Positions 38,765 through 48,053 are shown, counted from the stretch's first letter. The stretch: DNA of 64,000 nt from Leptospiraceae bacterium (GCA_015075105.1 JABTUZ010000001.1:1623001-1687000), one strand, 5' to 3'. The notes: a model not told the origin generated them from the sequence alone. Made by a program: numbers and translations.

Positions 38765-40174
38765 ATTTCCGAACGCTTTCAACTCTCTTTCAATACAAAA
38801 GGAATTCAAACTCTATTCGATACACAATACAATCAATTTGTACATTCTAACTCTAATCCTATTATAGAAGCAGATAGATTTCTTGAAGTCCATTTTAAAA
38901 ACTCAGATCCAAAATCGACTCTATATATTTTTTTTGGGGTAGGTTTAGGATTTCATCTAAAACAAATCCCAAATATACAAAAAGAAAAAGTTTCCGTTTT
39001 GGCTTATGAGCCTTTTACAGAGCTTAAAGAAAATAAAAAAATTCAAACTATTCTAAAAGAAACTCAATCAGAATTGCAAAATCTTGGGCACTCTATTTCA
39101 TTTTTAGAATTGTCTGAGCTGAATACTTTTTTTTTAAAGAATAAAACGAATATCCAATTTATCGTCCTGCCTTTTTATAATAGAAATGTAAAAGAAGAGT
39201 TTGAAATTTTTTCCAATCTCATATTAAAGAGCCTAAAACCGGACACCAATAAAAATACTAAAGAATATTTTTCTAAAATATGGTTGAAAAACTATGCAAT
39301 AAATATTCAAGAATTGAAAACAAAAGAATATACTCTCCTCCACGCCAACCTATTCGATATAAAAGAAAAATTGGTATTATTTATCGGGGCATCTCCTGAG
39401 TTAGAAGACGATATACCTTGGATCTTGCAACATCAAAAAAATATATTTATAATCAGTAGCGACACCTCTTCTTATTATTTATACAAAAATAATATTTATC
39501 CCGACTTAGTAATAAGCATTGATTCAGGAAGAGGGACTGCACTTCATTTTAGAGAAGATTTTCCAAGCTCCATCCCTATCTTAACATGGATAGGGGGTAA
39601 TCCAGAAATATTCAAAAAAGAAAACCCTCTAATCTTGTATTTTTCTTCCTATCCTTTGGATCAAACGCTTGCAGAGATTTTAAATCTTTCTTCATGCGTT
39701 ATACGAAACCCTTCTTTAAATATTGCAGGGCTAGCCAAAGCACTATCTATATTTTGTGGAGCGAAAGCAATTGCGTATTCTGGAGTCTCCTTTCTTTCAA
39801 AAAGTTTCCAGTCGCACTGCAAAGGAACAGGATACGAAAATTTTTTCTTACCCCAAACAAATAGGAAACACACTTTGGAGTCTATATCTTCGAGAGTGTA
39901 CAATAACTCAATATCTAAAAAAAATACTATCGCACTAAATGAATTAAGAAAATCAGATCAGATAAAAACTTTTATGAATGTAGGAATCCAAATTGATAAA
40001 GATTTTTTTTCATCCACTGTTCGTGGTTTTGTATTAAAAGAGTCTGATACGCTTCCATTGGACAAATTCCTCAATTCTTTGAAAACCCCTGCAATCAAAA
40101 AAGAGTTGAAAAAAGAATTACACATCTCACAAAAAGAATGGAAAAAATTGCTATCTACAATTCATCCTTCCTGA
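38765..40174 (+). CDS. Maf/DUF115 motility-associated protein, probable ATT start
   Basis: A DUF115 (MptE-like, motility accessory factor) protein, a family linked to flagellin glycosylation. The DUF115 core is visible: LVLFIGASPELEDDIPWIL, FIISSDTSSYYLYKNNIYPDLVISID, then SIPILTWIGGNPE and LAKALSIFCGAKAIAYSGVSFLS. The first canonical start is a TTG at 38999, but the frame upstream back to 38753 is open and codes the usual Maf N-terminal segment (LYIFFGVGLGFHLKQI, VSVLAYEPFTEL). Starting at ATT 38765 gives 469 residues. No motility genes are adjacent. Function is confident at family level only. Confidence 0.8.
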   Translation: MSERFQLSFNTKGIQTLFDTQYNQFVHSNSNPIIEADRFLEVHFKNSDPKSTLYIFFGVGLGFHLKQIPNIQKEKVSVLAYEPFTELKENKKIQTILKETQSELQNLGHSISFLELSELNTFFLKNKTNIQFIVLPFYNRNVKEEFEIFSNLILKSLKPDTNKNTKEYFSKIWLKNYAINIQELKTKEYTLLHANLFDIKEKLVLFIGASPELEDDIPWILQHQKNIFIISSDTSSYYLYKNNIYPDLVISIDSGRGTALHFREDFPSSIPILTWIGGNPEIFKKENPLILYFSSYPLDQTLAEILNLSSCVIRNPSLNIAGLAKALSIFCGAKAIAYSGVSFLSKSFQSHCKGTGYENFFLPQTNRKHTLESISSRVYNNSISKKNTIALNELRKSDQIKTFMNVGIQIDKDFFSSTVRGFVLKESDTLPLDKFLNSLKTPAIKKELKKELHISQKEWKKLLSTIHPS

Positions 40175-40222
40175 ATTTTAGATTTTCCTTGACTAAAAAA
40201 TACAAATCAAAATTTTCTATCT

Positions 40223-41365
40223 ATGCTAAAAGAAGCAAGTGACTTAATTCGAGATGAAGATCTGACAATCGCTCCTTATGGAGTGAAAAGCTCATATTCA
40301 GGTGGAAGAATTTACCCAGAGAAAGAGCATATATACAGACTCCCATTTCAAAGAGACAAAGATAGAATCGTTCACTCCAGAGCATTCAAAAGACTTGAAT
40401 ACAAAACCCAAGTTTTTATTAATTCGGAAGGAGACAACTACAGAACAAGACTCACTCATACATTAGAAGTTGCAGGAATTTCAGGGACTATAGCAACGTC
40501 TCTCGGACTGAATATACACCTCAGCGAGTGCATTGCCTTGGCTCACGACTTAGGGCACACTCCATTTGGCCATGCAGGTCAAGATATTTTATCTGAATTG
40601 ATGAAACCTTATGGTGGATTTGAACACAATAAACAATCTCTAAGAATTGTTCAGAAATTAGAAAACCGATACCCAAACTTTCCGGGACTGAATCTTACAA
40701 TAAAAACCCTCCAAGGAATTATGAAACACGGCGGGGACTATGAACTCTCCGATGTCAACTTAGATCGCAATGAAGAAGGTCCAAGTCTTGAATCTTTGGT
40801 GACTGACTACGCTGATGAAATTGCTTACAATTCTCACGACATAGAAGACGGTATCGAAAAAAATCTTATTTCTCTCTCAAGTCTAAACTCTTTGGATATA
40901 TGGAAAAGAAATTTCTCCACAGCACAAAGCTCATCCAAATCAAAAGATGAGATTCTAATCGTAAGAGGATGCATCAGGCAAATCTTAAATGAAATGACTA
41001 CAGACTTATTATTGGAAACAGAAAAAAGGATTCAAAAATATAAAATTTTTTCTACGGCAGATTTAACGAGATCTTGGAAAGCAAAAGAAAAAATTGTTTC
41101 CTATTCCAAAAATATGCAATCGGATGTAATTGCATTAAAAAAGTTTCTACTCGAAAACCTATATAAACATGCTGAAGTTCTCAAAATGACAAGAAAGGGG
41201 CAAAATATCATTGAAAAACTTTTTTTCTATTATTCTAAATTCCCTGAAAAAATGCCAAAATCCTACCTCGATAAAATTTCAGAAGAAGGAACTCATAGAA
41301 TTGTCTCGGACTATATCGCCGGTATGACAGACCGTTATGCGGAATCTGTTTTTGATAACTTATAA
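40223..41365 (+). CDS. dgt: Deoxyguanosinetriphosphate triphosphohydrolase-like HD protein
   Basis: A dGTPase-family HD hydrolase that converts dNTPs to deoxynucleosides and triphosphate. The N-terminal RIVHSRAFKRLEYKTQVF, NYRTRLTHTLEVAGI, and the metal-binding LAHDLGHTPFGHAGQ are typical, followed by GFEHNKQSLRIVQKLE and DEIAYNSHDIEDGI. The length of 380 residues matches the shorter Dgt type 2 group rather than E. coli Dgt (~505). The start is an ATG with no strong Shine-Dalgarno sequence visible. It is probably cotranscribed with the Maf gene, 48 bases upstream. Confidence 0.93.
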   Translation: MLKEASDLIRDEDLTIAPYGVKSSYSGGRIYPEKEHIYRLPFQRDKDRIVHSRAFKRLEYKTQVFINSEGDNYRTRLTHTLEVAGISGTIATSLGLNIHLSECIALAHDLGHTPFGHAGQDILSELMKPYGGFEHNKQSLRIVQKLENRYPNFPGLNLTIKTLQGIMKHGGDYELSDVNLDRNEEGPSLESLVTDYADEIAYNSHDIEDGIEKNLISLSSLNSLDIWKRNFSTAQSSSKSKDEILIVRGCIRQILNEMTTDLLLETEKRIQKYKIFSTADLTRSWKAKEKIVSYSKNMQSDVIALKKFLLENLYKHAEVLKMTRKGQNIIEKLFFYYSKFPEKMPKSYLDKISEEGTHRIVSDYIAGMTDRYAESVFDNL

Positions 41366-41400
41366 TATCCATTCAAAAATCCCTATCACTTGCCTTTCGC

Positions 41401-41724
41401 ATTTAGTGTAGTTTTTGCACTTTTCGTGTTAAAATGTGGGATCTCCAATTCGGAGGACAAATAGACTGAGGTCTGAGGTCGGAAATAGTGGAGGTAGAAT
41501 CTTTGCATATAGGTTTATCTTTTAGGATGAGGTTTTGAGCTTACGCTTTTAGTGCAGATTTTACACTTTTCGTGCGAAAATGTGGGATCTCCACTCTTTT
41601 CAGTAAAGTGCATGTTTTATACCAATTGTGAACCTTTTATGCAAAAATATGGGAACTCCACTTTTTGGGGGGATTAAAAAAAATTACACCTTTAGTGCAA
41701 ATTTAGGACTTTTTATGTAAAAGC
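41401..41724 (+). repeat. Cluster of degenerate ~48-bp palindromic repeats
   Basis: This lies in a 457-base gene-free stretch (41366-41822). Four related units are seen: 41402-41447, 41547-41594, 41629-41662 and 41691-41722. The first two share CACTTTTCGTG (41418-41428, 41564-41574) and GTGGGATCTCCA (41436-41447, 41582-41593), exactly 146 bases apart. CACTTTTCGTG can fold (CAC/GTG), and GTGGGATCTCCAC is itself an inverted repeat; unit 3 has TGGGAACTCCA. Unit 4 keeps only TTTAGTGCAA and TTTTTATGTAAAAG. I recall similar short GTGGGAACTCC-type sequences as frequent in Leptospira intergenic DNA, from memory only. No other feature is evident here. Confidence 0.7.
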
Positions 41725-41822
41725 TAAAAAAATTTTCTAAAAAATGCAAAAATTTTTTTTCTAAAGCAAACTTTTTTTACCTTATAAAGGAGAGCAGAAA
41801 ATTTTACTTTAAGGAGAAATTT

Positions 41823-42287
41823 ATGAACCCACAAAAATTTACAGAAACCCAATCGAGCTTGCTTGTTCCAGCAAAATATATGGACGAGTTCAATAGAAGA
41901 ACGACGGGTTTTTCGAGACGAAAATATTTGCACGCATTGCTGAACAGATACAGAAATGTGATTCTTTGGGGGACTTTTGAGAAGATGGAGAGGGTAAAGA
42001 AAGCGTATCAAGAAGTCGGGCAAAATTTGCAGAAGAAGAATTTTACCCCAAATAACGAGGACTGGATTGAGCTTGGCATTCTTGCAGACTGGCTTGGCAC
42101 CACAAAGACAGCTCTTTTTACTCTTTTGTTAGTGCTTGACCTTGCCGAATGGGACATAATTCTCCCCAGTCGATTCTTCGAGAATGGAGTTCCCACCCCG
42201 GTGACCACGATTGCGGGGGGATCTTACCTCTCCAAGAGAAAAACAACCCGATACAACAGACTGATACGACATAAACTGAAAAAATAA
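41823..42287 (+). CDS. DUF1564 family protein (Leptospira-specific)
   Basis: A 154-residue protein of the DUF1564 family, known to me only from Leptospira. It keeps the family pattern: SSLLVPAKYMDEF, RRKYLHALLNRYRN, KKAYQEVGQNLQKKNF, NEDWIELGILADWLG and LLLVLDLAEWDI. No catalytic motif or signal peptide is visible; it is basic and probably cytoplasmic. Function is unknown. The ATG has AAGGAG 7 bases upstream. It follows the palindromic repeat cluster and stands alone, convergent with the sulP operon. The family is often present in many copies per genome, suggesting selfish or defence-related spread, which is inference. Confidence 0.85.
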   Translation: MNPQKFTETQSSLLVPAKYMDEFNRRTTGFSRRKYLHALLNRYRNVILWGTFEKMERVKKAYQEVGQNLQKKNFTPNNEDWIELGILADWLGTTKTALFTLLLVLDLAEWDIILPSRFFENGVPTPVTTIAGGSYLSKRKTTRYNRLIRHKLKK

Positions 42288-42347
42288 ACGAGTCAAAACA
42301 CCAAAAGAACAGACAAAAAAAAGCGATCCGTGCTGTGCATAAACTAT

Positions 42348-43961
42348 TTAGTGAACTTTAGCAGTACCAATTTCTTCTGACAATCTTTTTTGCCCTTTGA
42401 CATTTTTAATAATAATTCGATTAGCTTCATTCTCTTTTTGTATTCCAAGTTCGATTAGATTTTCCATTACAGTATGATCGATAAATTTTGAATTAGAAAA
42501 ATCCAAAATAATATTTTTGTCTTGTGGGATATTGGCAATAGCCCTCCTCAAAAGTATGTAATTAGAAAAAGTTGCAGCGCCTGTAATGGAAATTACATTC
42601 GTTCCATTCTTTTCAACTTTTTTGTCGTGCTTTAATACAAACATTTCAGAAGGTGAGACTCCTTGAATAAACTGAACTAATATTTTTGTAAGAATCCCCA
42701 TCCCTATGCCAACAAGCAAGTCCACCCATAGTGTAAAAAATATGGTGGACAGAAAAATCACCAATTGCTCATTTCCAACTTTATAAATTTCTTTAAATTG
42801 TCCGGGAGAAGAAAGTCTATAACCCACAATCATTAAAATTGCGGCAAGAGATGCTAAAGGAATTTTTTGTATTAACCCCGGCACCAATAATATAAAGAGA
42901 AGTAAGAATAGTCCATGAAAAAAATTGGACCATCTTGTCCTTGCACCATTGGTAATATTTGCAGAGCTTCTTACTACCTCTGCGATGATAGGAATACCTC
43001 CAATAAAACCTAGAAAAGTGTTTCCGATTCCTTTAGCGATAAGCTCTTGATTCATATTCGACCTTCTTTTAAAAGGGTCCAACTTATCAACTGCCGATGC
43101 AGTTAGCAAAGATTCAAGACTTGCCACAAGAGCAATTGCAATAATTGTTGAGATAGATTTTATAGAAAAAATTATAGAGAAATCCGGAAATACCATCCCA
43201 TTCAAAAGTACATTAGGAAGAGCTACTAAATCTTTAGGTCCAATTGAATAAGAATGATTAAAAAGTGTTACAGAATGTTCATGGCTTATATCAAATAAAT
43301 TACTTAGTATAACAGCAACAATAACTACGAGTAGTGGTGCAGGAATTCGTTTTATCCAGTCATTTTTTATCATCGGTAAAACTATCAATATACAGAGACT
43401 AACGCATCCAATTAAAGCCAACTCTGGATTCAGATGCGATATGCTTCTCGGAATTTCTAAAATCAAATCAAAGACTTCTTTAGATTCAGGTTTTACACCC
43501 AATGCAGTATGAAATTGTTTAGAAAAAATAATAATTCCAATTGATGCAAGCATTCCATGAATTACAGATGCGGGAAAAAGTGCAACGATTGAGCCTGATC
43601 GAAAAATTCCCATGATCACTTGTAAGATTCCAGCGCATACAATTGCAGCCAATGTATATTTAAACCCAATGGACGGGTCTCCCATTCCAAGATTATCAAT
43701 AGCATGAAGTACAATAACAATCAGCCCGGCAGCGGGACCATTTATAGTTACGTAAGATCCACTAAACAGAGACACAAAAATTCCGCCTACAATTCCTGCG
43801 AATATTCCAGAAACAGGAGGAGCTCCGGATGCAACTGCAATCCCAATACATAGTGGCAGTGCAATTAAAAATATTATAAACCCGGAAACAATGTCTGTCT
43901 TCCAATTTTCTTTTAAACCTTTTATGCCGTCTAAAGGCGATTGAATTGCCTTATCTTTCAT
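42348..43961 (-). CDS. SulP family anion transporter with STAS domain
   Basis: A secondary anion transporter of 537 residues. The N-terminal DIVSGFIIFLIALPLCIGIAVASGAPP and GPAAGLIVIV motifs mark the SulP family, with about 12-14 membrane segments, and a C-terminal STAS domain lies at ~455-537 (VISITGAATFSNYILL, IILDFSNSKFIDHTVMENL). SulP members carry sulfate, bicarbonate or other anions; no carbonic anhydrase domain is fused. Its start overlaps the end of the Fe-S/NuoB-like gene by 11 bases, so it belongs to the Ehr-complex operon and is its last gene. Confidence 0.9.
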   Translation of the reverse strand: MKDKAIQSPLDGIKGLKENWKTDIVSGFIIFLIALPLCIGIAVASGAPPVSGIFAGIVGGIFVSLFSGSYVTINGPAAGLIVIVLHAIDNLGMGDPSIGFKYTLAAIVCAGILQVIMGIFRSGSIVALFPASVIHGMLASIGIIIFSKQFHTALGVKPESKEVFDLILEIPRSISHLNPELALIGCVSLCILIVLPMIKNDWIKRIPAPLLVVIVAVILSNLFDISHEHSVTLFNHSYSIGPKDLVALPNVLLNGMVFPDFSIIFSIKSISTIIAIALVASLESLLTASAVDKLDPFKRRSNMNQELIAKGIGNTFLGFIGGIPIIAEVVRSSANITNGARTRWSNFFHGLFLLLFILLVPGLIQKIPLASLAAILMIVGYRLSSPGQFKEIYKVGNEQLVIFLSTIFFTLWVDLLVGIGMGILTKILVQFIQGVSPSEMFVLKHDKKVEKNGTNVISITGAATFSNYILLRRAIANIPQDKNIILDFSNSKFIDHTVMENLIELGIQKENEANRIIIKNVKGQKRLSEEIGTAKVH

Positions 43962-44784
43962 GTTTTCTCTCCTTTAATTCTTGAAATCTTTTATAAAATT
44001 TTATTTGAAATGAAAATTTGATTCTTCCCATCAGTAACCTATAAGCACTAACAGACACATCCGGTCTTGGAGGATCGCCGGCGATGAACAAATCCGGCTC
44101 ACAAGGTCTTTCGCCTAACGTAAAAACTCCTCCACTGATTGCTTCTGTCCCACAAGCAATTAACGCCTTTGGTTTTGGCATAACATTCCATGCTATAGAG
44201 AGAGGTTCTTTCATATTTTCACTAATAGGTCCGGTATATACAATCGCATCCGCGTGTTTAGGAGAAGCTACATTTTTTACTCCTTCACTCTCACTATCAA
44301 ATACATTATTAAAACTAGCACCTATCTCACATTCTCCACAGTTGTTTCCACCTGCTGCAATTTCTCGAAAATTAAATCCTTTTCTTTTTGTGAGTTTTCT
44401 GAAATTTTCTACGTTAGGCGAAATAGGATATTCTTTGGGTGTAAAATTTCCATTTTTATATCGGATAACAAATTCTTCTCTGTTCAATGCAAACACATTC
44501 ACAAAGCCTGAATTCTCCAATTTCTCTTTTTCGCAAATCTCTACACATAGACCGCATTGAGTACAAGCTCCGTAATCGAATTGAATTTCTGTTTCAGACA
44601 CGATCTGAATTGCCTTAGTCGGGCAATACCTTTCACAAGATTTACAAGCAAAACAATCTTCACTATTTCCAAGACCAATTGGGGCAGGAATTCCTTTAGA
44701 ACTTGGATTTGTGTCTGAAATTTTTCTGTAGTTTAAAGTTTTATATTTGCATAAAAGATTGAATAATTCATAAAAGAATATCAT
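43951..44784 (-). CDS. Fused NuoI-like ferredoxin and NuoB-like subunit of Ehr-type complex
   Basis: A 277-residue electron-transfer subunit. Residues ~40-90 carry two 4Fe-4S motifs (C44, C47, C50, C54 with Pro; C74, C77, C80, C84), as in NuoI/HycF. Residues ~140-265 are NuoB/HycG-like: GGNNCGECEIG (C149, C152), YTGPISENM, IACGTEAISGG (C211) and GDPPRPDVSVSAYRLL. In the family the last motif is GCPPRP with the fourth cluster cysteine; here that residue is Asp237, and the nearest Cys is C228. The fusion joins subunits that are usually separate. It overlaps the large-subunit gene by 4 bases and sulP by 11. Confidence 0.88.
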   Translation of the reverse strand: MIFFYELFNLLCKYKTLNYRKISDTNPSSKGIPAPIGLGNSEDCFACKSCERYCPTKAIQIVSETEIQFDYGACTQCGLCVEICEKEKLENSGFVNVFALNREEFVIRYKNGNFTPKEYPISPNVENFRKLTKRKGFNFREIAAGGNNCGECEIGASFNNVFDSESEGVKNVASPKHADAIVYTGPISENMKEPLSIAWNVMPKPKALIACGTEAISGGVFTLGERPCEPDLFIAGDPPRPDVSVSAYRLLMGRIKFSFQIKFYKRFQELKERKHER

Positions 44785-46226
44785 AGATCAACACCTACAT
44801 AACTTAAATTAAACGATTTGTTATTTAAAGGAAAATCCATAACCAATTCTCCTTGGATTGCAAGCTCCAAAGCTCGCCAATTTAGAACTGATGGATCGCG
44901 GATATAACTCGAAAGTATTTTCCCATGGGAGTCAATATCCAACGCCACAAGCACAGGTCCTCGCCAACCTTCTACCGAAGAAAAATATACGTCTGGTTTT
45001 GCCTGCTTGTATTTTTGAACGCTAAATTCTCCTGATGTTCTATCGCTCAACTGAATTTGCGGGATAGAGTTTCTCAACCATTCTACGCTATTTTTTAATT
45101 CGATATACCTGAGGTAAAACCTTGACCAAGCATCTCCTCTTAAATTTTTATCTTCTATTTCTATAGCAATTGGTTTAGAAAACATTCCGTAGATCGGGTT
45201 TGAAAATCTCATGTCCTGATTAGCTCCTGTACACCTTGCAGTCATTCCAACAAAGGAATTTCTATGTACTTGGATTTTTGAAACAACTCCACAACCTTGC
45301 AACCTTTCGCGAATAGTAGAGGAACGAGTCGCTCGAAGAAAATGCTTTTCTACCCGAATGAATACTTCTTGCAGTCTTTTCACAAGATCGCCTAACGCAT
45401 CTTTTGTTAAATTTCTTGCCAACCGAACTTCTCCCGGATACAACACTCCTCTGCCAAATCTGGATCCGGTGAGTCTTTCCATAACTCCAAGCGGGACTCC
45501 TCTATCTGTAGAACAAACTCCGAGAAGTGGATAATACCCTATGTCTCCGGCCATCGCACCAATATCACCAATGTGCATGGCAACTCTCTCAATTTCTAAA
45601 AGAATAGAACGAATTAGTTTTACATTATCCGCAACCTCAATACCTAACGCATTTTCATAAATTTCACAAAATGCAGTGGAGTAAGCAATTGTCGAATCTC
45701 CGGAAATTGCTTCACTAAATGGCATGACTTCAATCGGTTCTTTCCCTTTTATAAGCTCCGGGATGTTCCTTTTTTGAAAGCCGAGTCGAATGTTAAGAGA
45801 ATGTACAACACTGCCCTCAACAGAAAAACGAAAATGTCCCGGCTCTATAACTCCTGCATGAATAGGACCTACAGCGTGTGAATACCCCCTATCGCTAACC
45901 GGAACTTTTATTCCCCTATACACTAAATCACGAATTTGTCCACTCGGCAAAATGCAATTCTCTAACTCTTCTTCTCTTTCACTCTTTTGAGTTTTTCCGT
46001 GCAAGCTCCCTGTAAGGATTTCTTCCTTGCCGGGTATTCCGATGCTATGTCGAATCAACCAAATCGGAAATTTTATGTTATTCAAAATATTTGATAATGT
46101 GGTTTCTTCTGATTTTTCTAAAAAAATAGTTTTTTCGTTTTGATGAAAAATGTAATTTTTTTTATCCCTTGCATTTTGAAAAAATCCGGTGATACAGTTG
46201 TAATTTGTTTTATCAGGCATTTCCAA
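44781..46226 (-). CDS. Ehr-type large subunit (NuoCD/HycE-like) lacking nickel ligands
   Basis: A 481-residue protein with a short NuoC-like N-terminal part (~1-95) and a NuoD/HycE-like core (VGPIHAGVIEPGHFRFSVEG, AMHIGDIGAMAGDIGY, RGVPLGVMERLTGSRFGRG). [NiFe] hydrogenases have CGxC near the core start and DPCxxC at the end. Here the first site reads EAISGDSTIAYS (Ser at both cysteine positions, near residue 172) and the second DPSVLNW. All four ligands are missing, so no NiFe centre can form. This is the mark of energy-converting hydrogenase-related (Ehr) complexes. The catalytic partner is unknown; quinone or another redox carrier is possible. Confidence 0.88.
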   Translation of the reverse strand: MEMPDKTNYNCITGFFQNARDKKNYIFHQNEKTIFLEKSEETTLSNILNNIKFPIWLIRHSIGIPGKEEILTGSLHGKTQKSEREEELENCILPSGQIRDLVYRGIKVPVSDRGYSHAVGPIHAGVIEPGHFRFSVEGSVVHSLNIRLGFQKRNIPELIKGKEPIEVMPFSEAISGDSTIAYSTAFCEIYENALGIEVADNVKLIRSILLEIERVAMHIGDIGAMAGDIGYYPLLGVCSTDRGVPLGVMERLTGSRFGRGVLYPGEVRLARNLTKDALGDLVKRLQEVFIRVEKHFLRATRSSTIRERLQGCGVVSKIQVHRNSFVGMTARCTGANQDMRFSNPIYGMFSKPIAIEIEDKNLRGDAWSRFYLRYIELKNSVEWLRNSIPQIQLSDRTSGEFSVQKYKQAKPDVYFSSVEGWRGPVLVALDIDSHGKILSSYIRDPSVLNWRALELAIQGELVMDFPLNNKSFNLSYVGVDL

Positions 46227-47433
46227 ATCCCCCGTTCAAAAAAATATAAATTCCAAAAATTCCAAAACCAACAGTGATTAGAAAAAGTACGATTGAGAAA
46301 CTTACCCTGATTTTCAGCCGAGTGGAATCTGCTTCTAAAAATTCCCTTGCCGGAACATTCAACACAGGCAGAAATCGAAATAATCCGATAGCAAAAAAGA
46401 TAAGACTACAAAATGGAACCAAAATCCCCCAGTAATATCCTGAAACTAAAGACATTTTTATTATAATCAGATCCGAGACAAATACAGAAGATATGGGCAA
46501 GGCAAAAGCTATTGAAAATGAAGTCAGAAAGAGAACTACACTCATCCTATTGATTTTTTTCTGCAAAAGAATTTTTTCTAAAAATCTTGCCCCTGAGTCC
46601 ATTCTAAAAATTCCTAGAGTGAAAAATAAGAGTGACTTCACTACAACATTAGAAATTAATAAATAATAGAATACCTCATCTGTCGGATTGTACCAAAGAA
46701 ATATTCCGAGTGCACCACTGTGAAACAACGCGACCTGAGCCGTGATTCTTCTTATATCTTTTGTTTGATAGAGTGTCCAGAGGCTGTAGAGCATGGTTAG
46801 AATTGCCATGAATAAAAATGCGTTAGATACACTTAAAATACGAAAAGACAGCATTTGATCCATTTTAATCAAAGGACGAAGTGCGATGCACACGCTAACC
46901 GGAATGTATGAAGCTATAATTCCTGATACTTGACTTGGGCTTTCTGCATAAGTATCGCTCACCCAAAACAGATTTGGAAATAGACCGAGTTTAGCAGAAT
47001 ACCCGAATATGGTAAGCCAAAGACCAAACCTCACAAGAATTGTATCGTGTTCGGAAATTTTTTTAAGAATCAACTCAGAATCAAACGATACATTAGACTG
47101 CACTCCGAAGGCAAGAATGATAAGCCCAAGAAATGCTATACCAAGGCCAAAAGAATTAATGAGTAAAAATTTCCACGCTACTTCGATTGCTTTTTTAGAT
47201 CGAATCACTGAAACGAGTAATGCCCCAAAAAGTGTGCTTGCCTCAATCAGAACCCACTGCAAAGCCAAATCTGTTACAAACCAAGACACCGCTAACACTA
47301 GAAAAAATACGATCATTAGAAACGACCATAGCGGGATTTTTGTTTGGTTTTTTGTCGGGCTAAAAAGAAAACTCAATAGAATAATCAAAAAAACCAATAT
47401 TGAGATATAAGTTAAAACTTGTAAGTTGATCAT
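46213..47433 (-). CDS. NuoN/HyfF-like antiporter-type membrane subunit
   Basis: A 406-residue membrane protein with about 12 hydrophobic helices, similar to complex I/hydrogenase-4 ion-translocating subunits. The key glutamate of the family is kept in VLIEASTLFGALL, the following lysine in WKFLLINSFG, and FGYSAKLGLFPNLFWVSDTYAESPSQVSG matches the conserved TM7-8 loop. It is shorter than NuoL/M/N (~480-600). It overlaps the large-subunit gene by 14 bases and the HyfE-like gene by 4. Confidence 0.85.
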   Translation of the reverse strand: MINLQVLTYISILVFLIILLSFLFSPTKNQTKIPLWSFLMIVFFLVLAVSWFVTDLALQWVLIEASTLFGALLVSVIRSKKAIEVAWKFLLINSFGLGIAFLGLIILAFGVQSNVSFDSELILKKISEHDTILVRFGLWLTIFGYSAKLGLFPNLFWVSDTYAESPSQVSGIIASYIPVSVCIALRPLIKMDQMLSFRILSVSNAFLFMAILTMLYSLWTLYQTKDIRRITAQVALFHSGALGIFLWYNPTDEVFYYLLISNVVVKSLLFFTLGIFRMDSGARFLEKILLQKKINRMSVVLFLTSFSIAFALPISSVFVSDLIIIKMSLVSGYYWGILVPFCSLIFFAIGLFRFLPVLNVPAREFLEADSTRLKIRVSFSIVLFLITVGFGIFGIYIFLNGGFGNA

Positions 47434-48044
47434 ACCTTCACCTCAGAAATACCTTGTAAATTGGATCTCATCCTAAGTGCTGCGGCTGATACGATTACGA
47501 GTACAGCGTCCACAAACGCCCCCATCTCTACTCCCAATGGTAATTTTGCTTGCAAGAGCAGAGTCAAAGCAAATATTCCGTTTTCAAATACCACGAATCC
47601 TGTCACCAAAGGAATCCAGTGAGTTCTTACGATAAACGCAATGATTCCTGTATAGATAAGTAACATCACATAGCTAAACGCTAACTTATGAATATCAATA
47701 GGGAAATCTTCTATTAGTTTTATAATATGAATCGTGAAAATAAGCCCAACGAGTAAAAAAAACAACGTAGCAATGTATCCAAACCTTGGATGAGTATTTT
47801 CCAAAGCCCCACTTTTCCTTGCAGTCCAACTTAAAATCATAGGAGTCAAAAATGCTTTAAAAAATAAAATGAGCCCGACAAGTATCCATGCATGTATATC
47901 CTTCAACCCATGAAAATGAAAAACTGGAAAGATCAAAAGAAATCCTTGAATTCCAAGAAGTCGAATAATTCTCGATAGCCTGTTCTCCACCAAAATAACT
48001 ACCGCCGACAATAAAATTAATAAGTATATAAAATCAAAAAACAT
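47430..48044 (-). CDS. HyfE/NuoK-like membrane subunit
   Basis: A 204-residue hydrophobic protein with about six helices. Its C-terminal part (FVVFENGIFALTLLLQAKLPLGVEMGAFVDAVLVIV) resembles the NuoK-like region of HyfE, with the membrane glutamates (ENG, VEMG) of that family. HyfE itself is ~215 residues, so length agrees. It connects the HyfB/HyfF-type subunits in the membrane arm. It starts 9 bases after the NuoH-like gene and overlaps the next gene by 4 bases. Confidence 0.82.
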   Translation of the reverse strand: MFFDFIYLLILLSAVVILVENRLSRIIRLLGIQGFLLIFPVFHFHGLKDIHAWILVGLILFFKAFLTPMILSWTARKSGALENTHPRFGYIATLFFLLVGLIFTIHIIKLIEDFPIDIHKLAFSYVMLLIYTGIIAFIVRTHWIPLVTGFVVFENGIFALTLLLQAKLPLGVEMGAFVDAVLVIVSAAALRMRSNLQGISEVKV

Positions 48045-48053
48045 ACGCTCTCC

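Noticed and set aside
41401-41724. CRISPR array
   Set aside because: Units are too few, unequal in length and spacing, degenerate, and no cas genes are in the window.
44781-46226. Active group 4 [NiFe] hydrogenase
   Set aside because: All four nickel-binding cysteines are absent, so the subunit cannot hold the metal centre.
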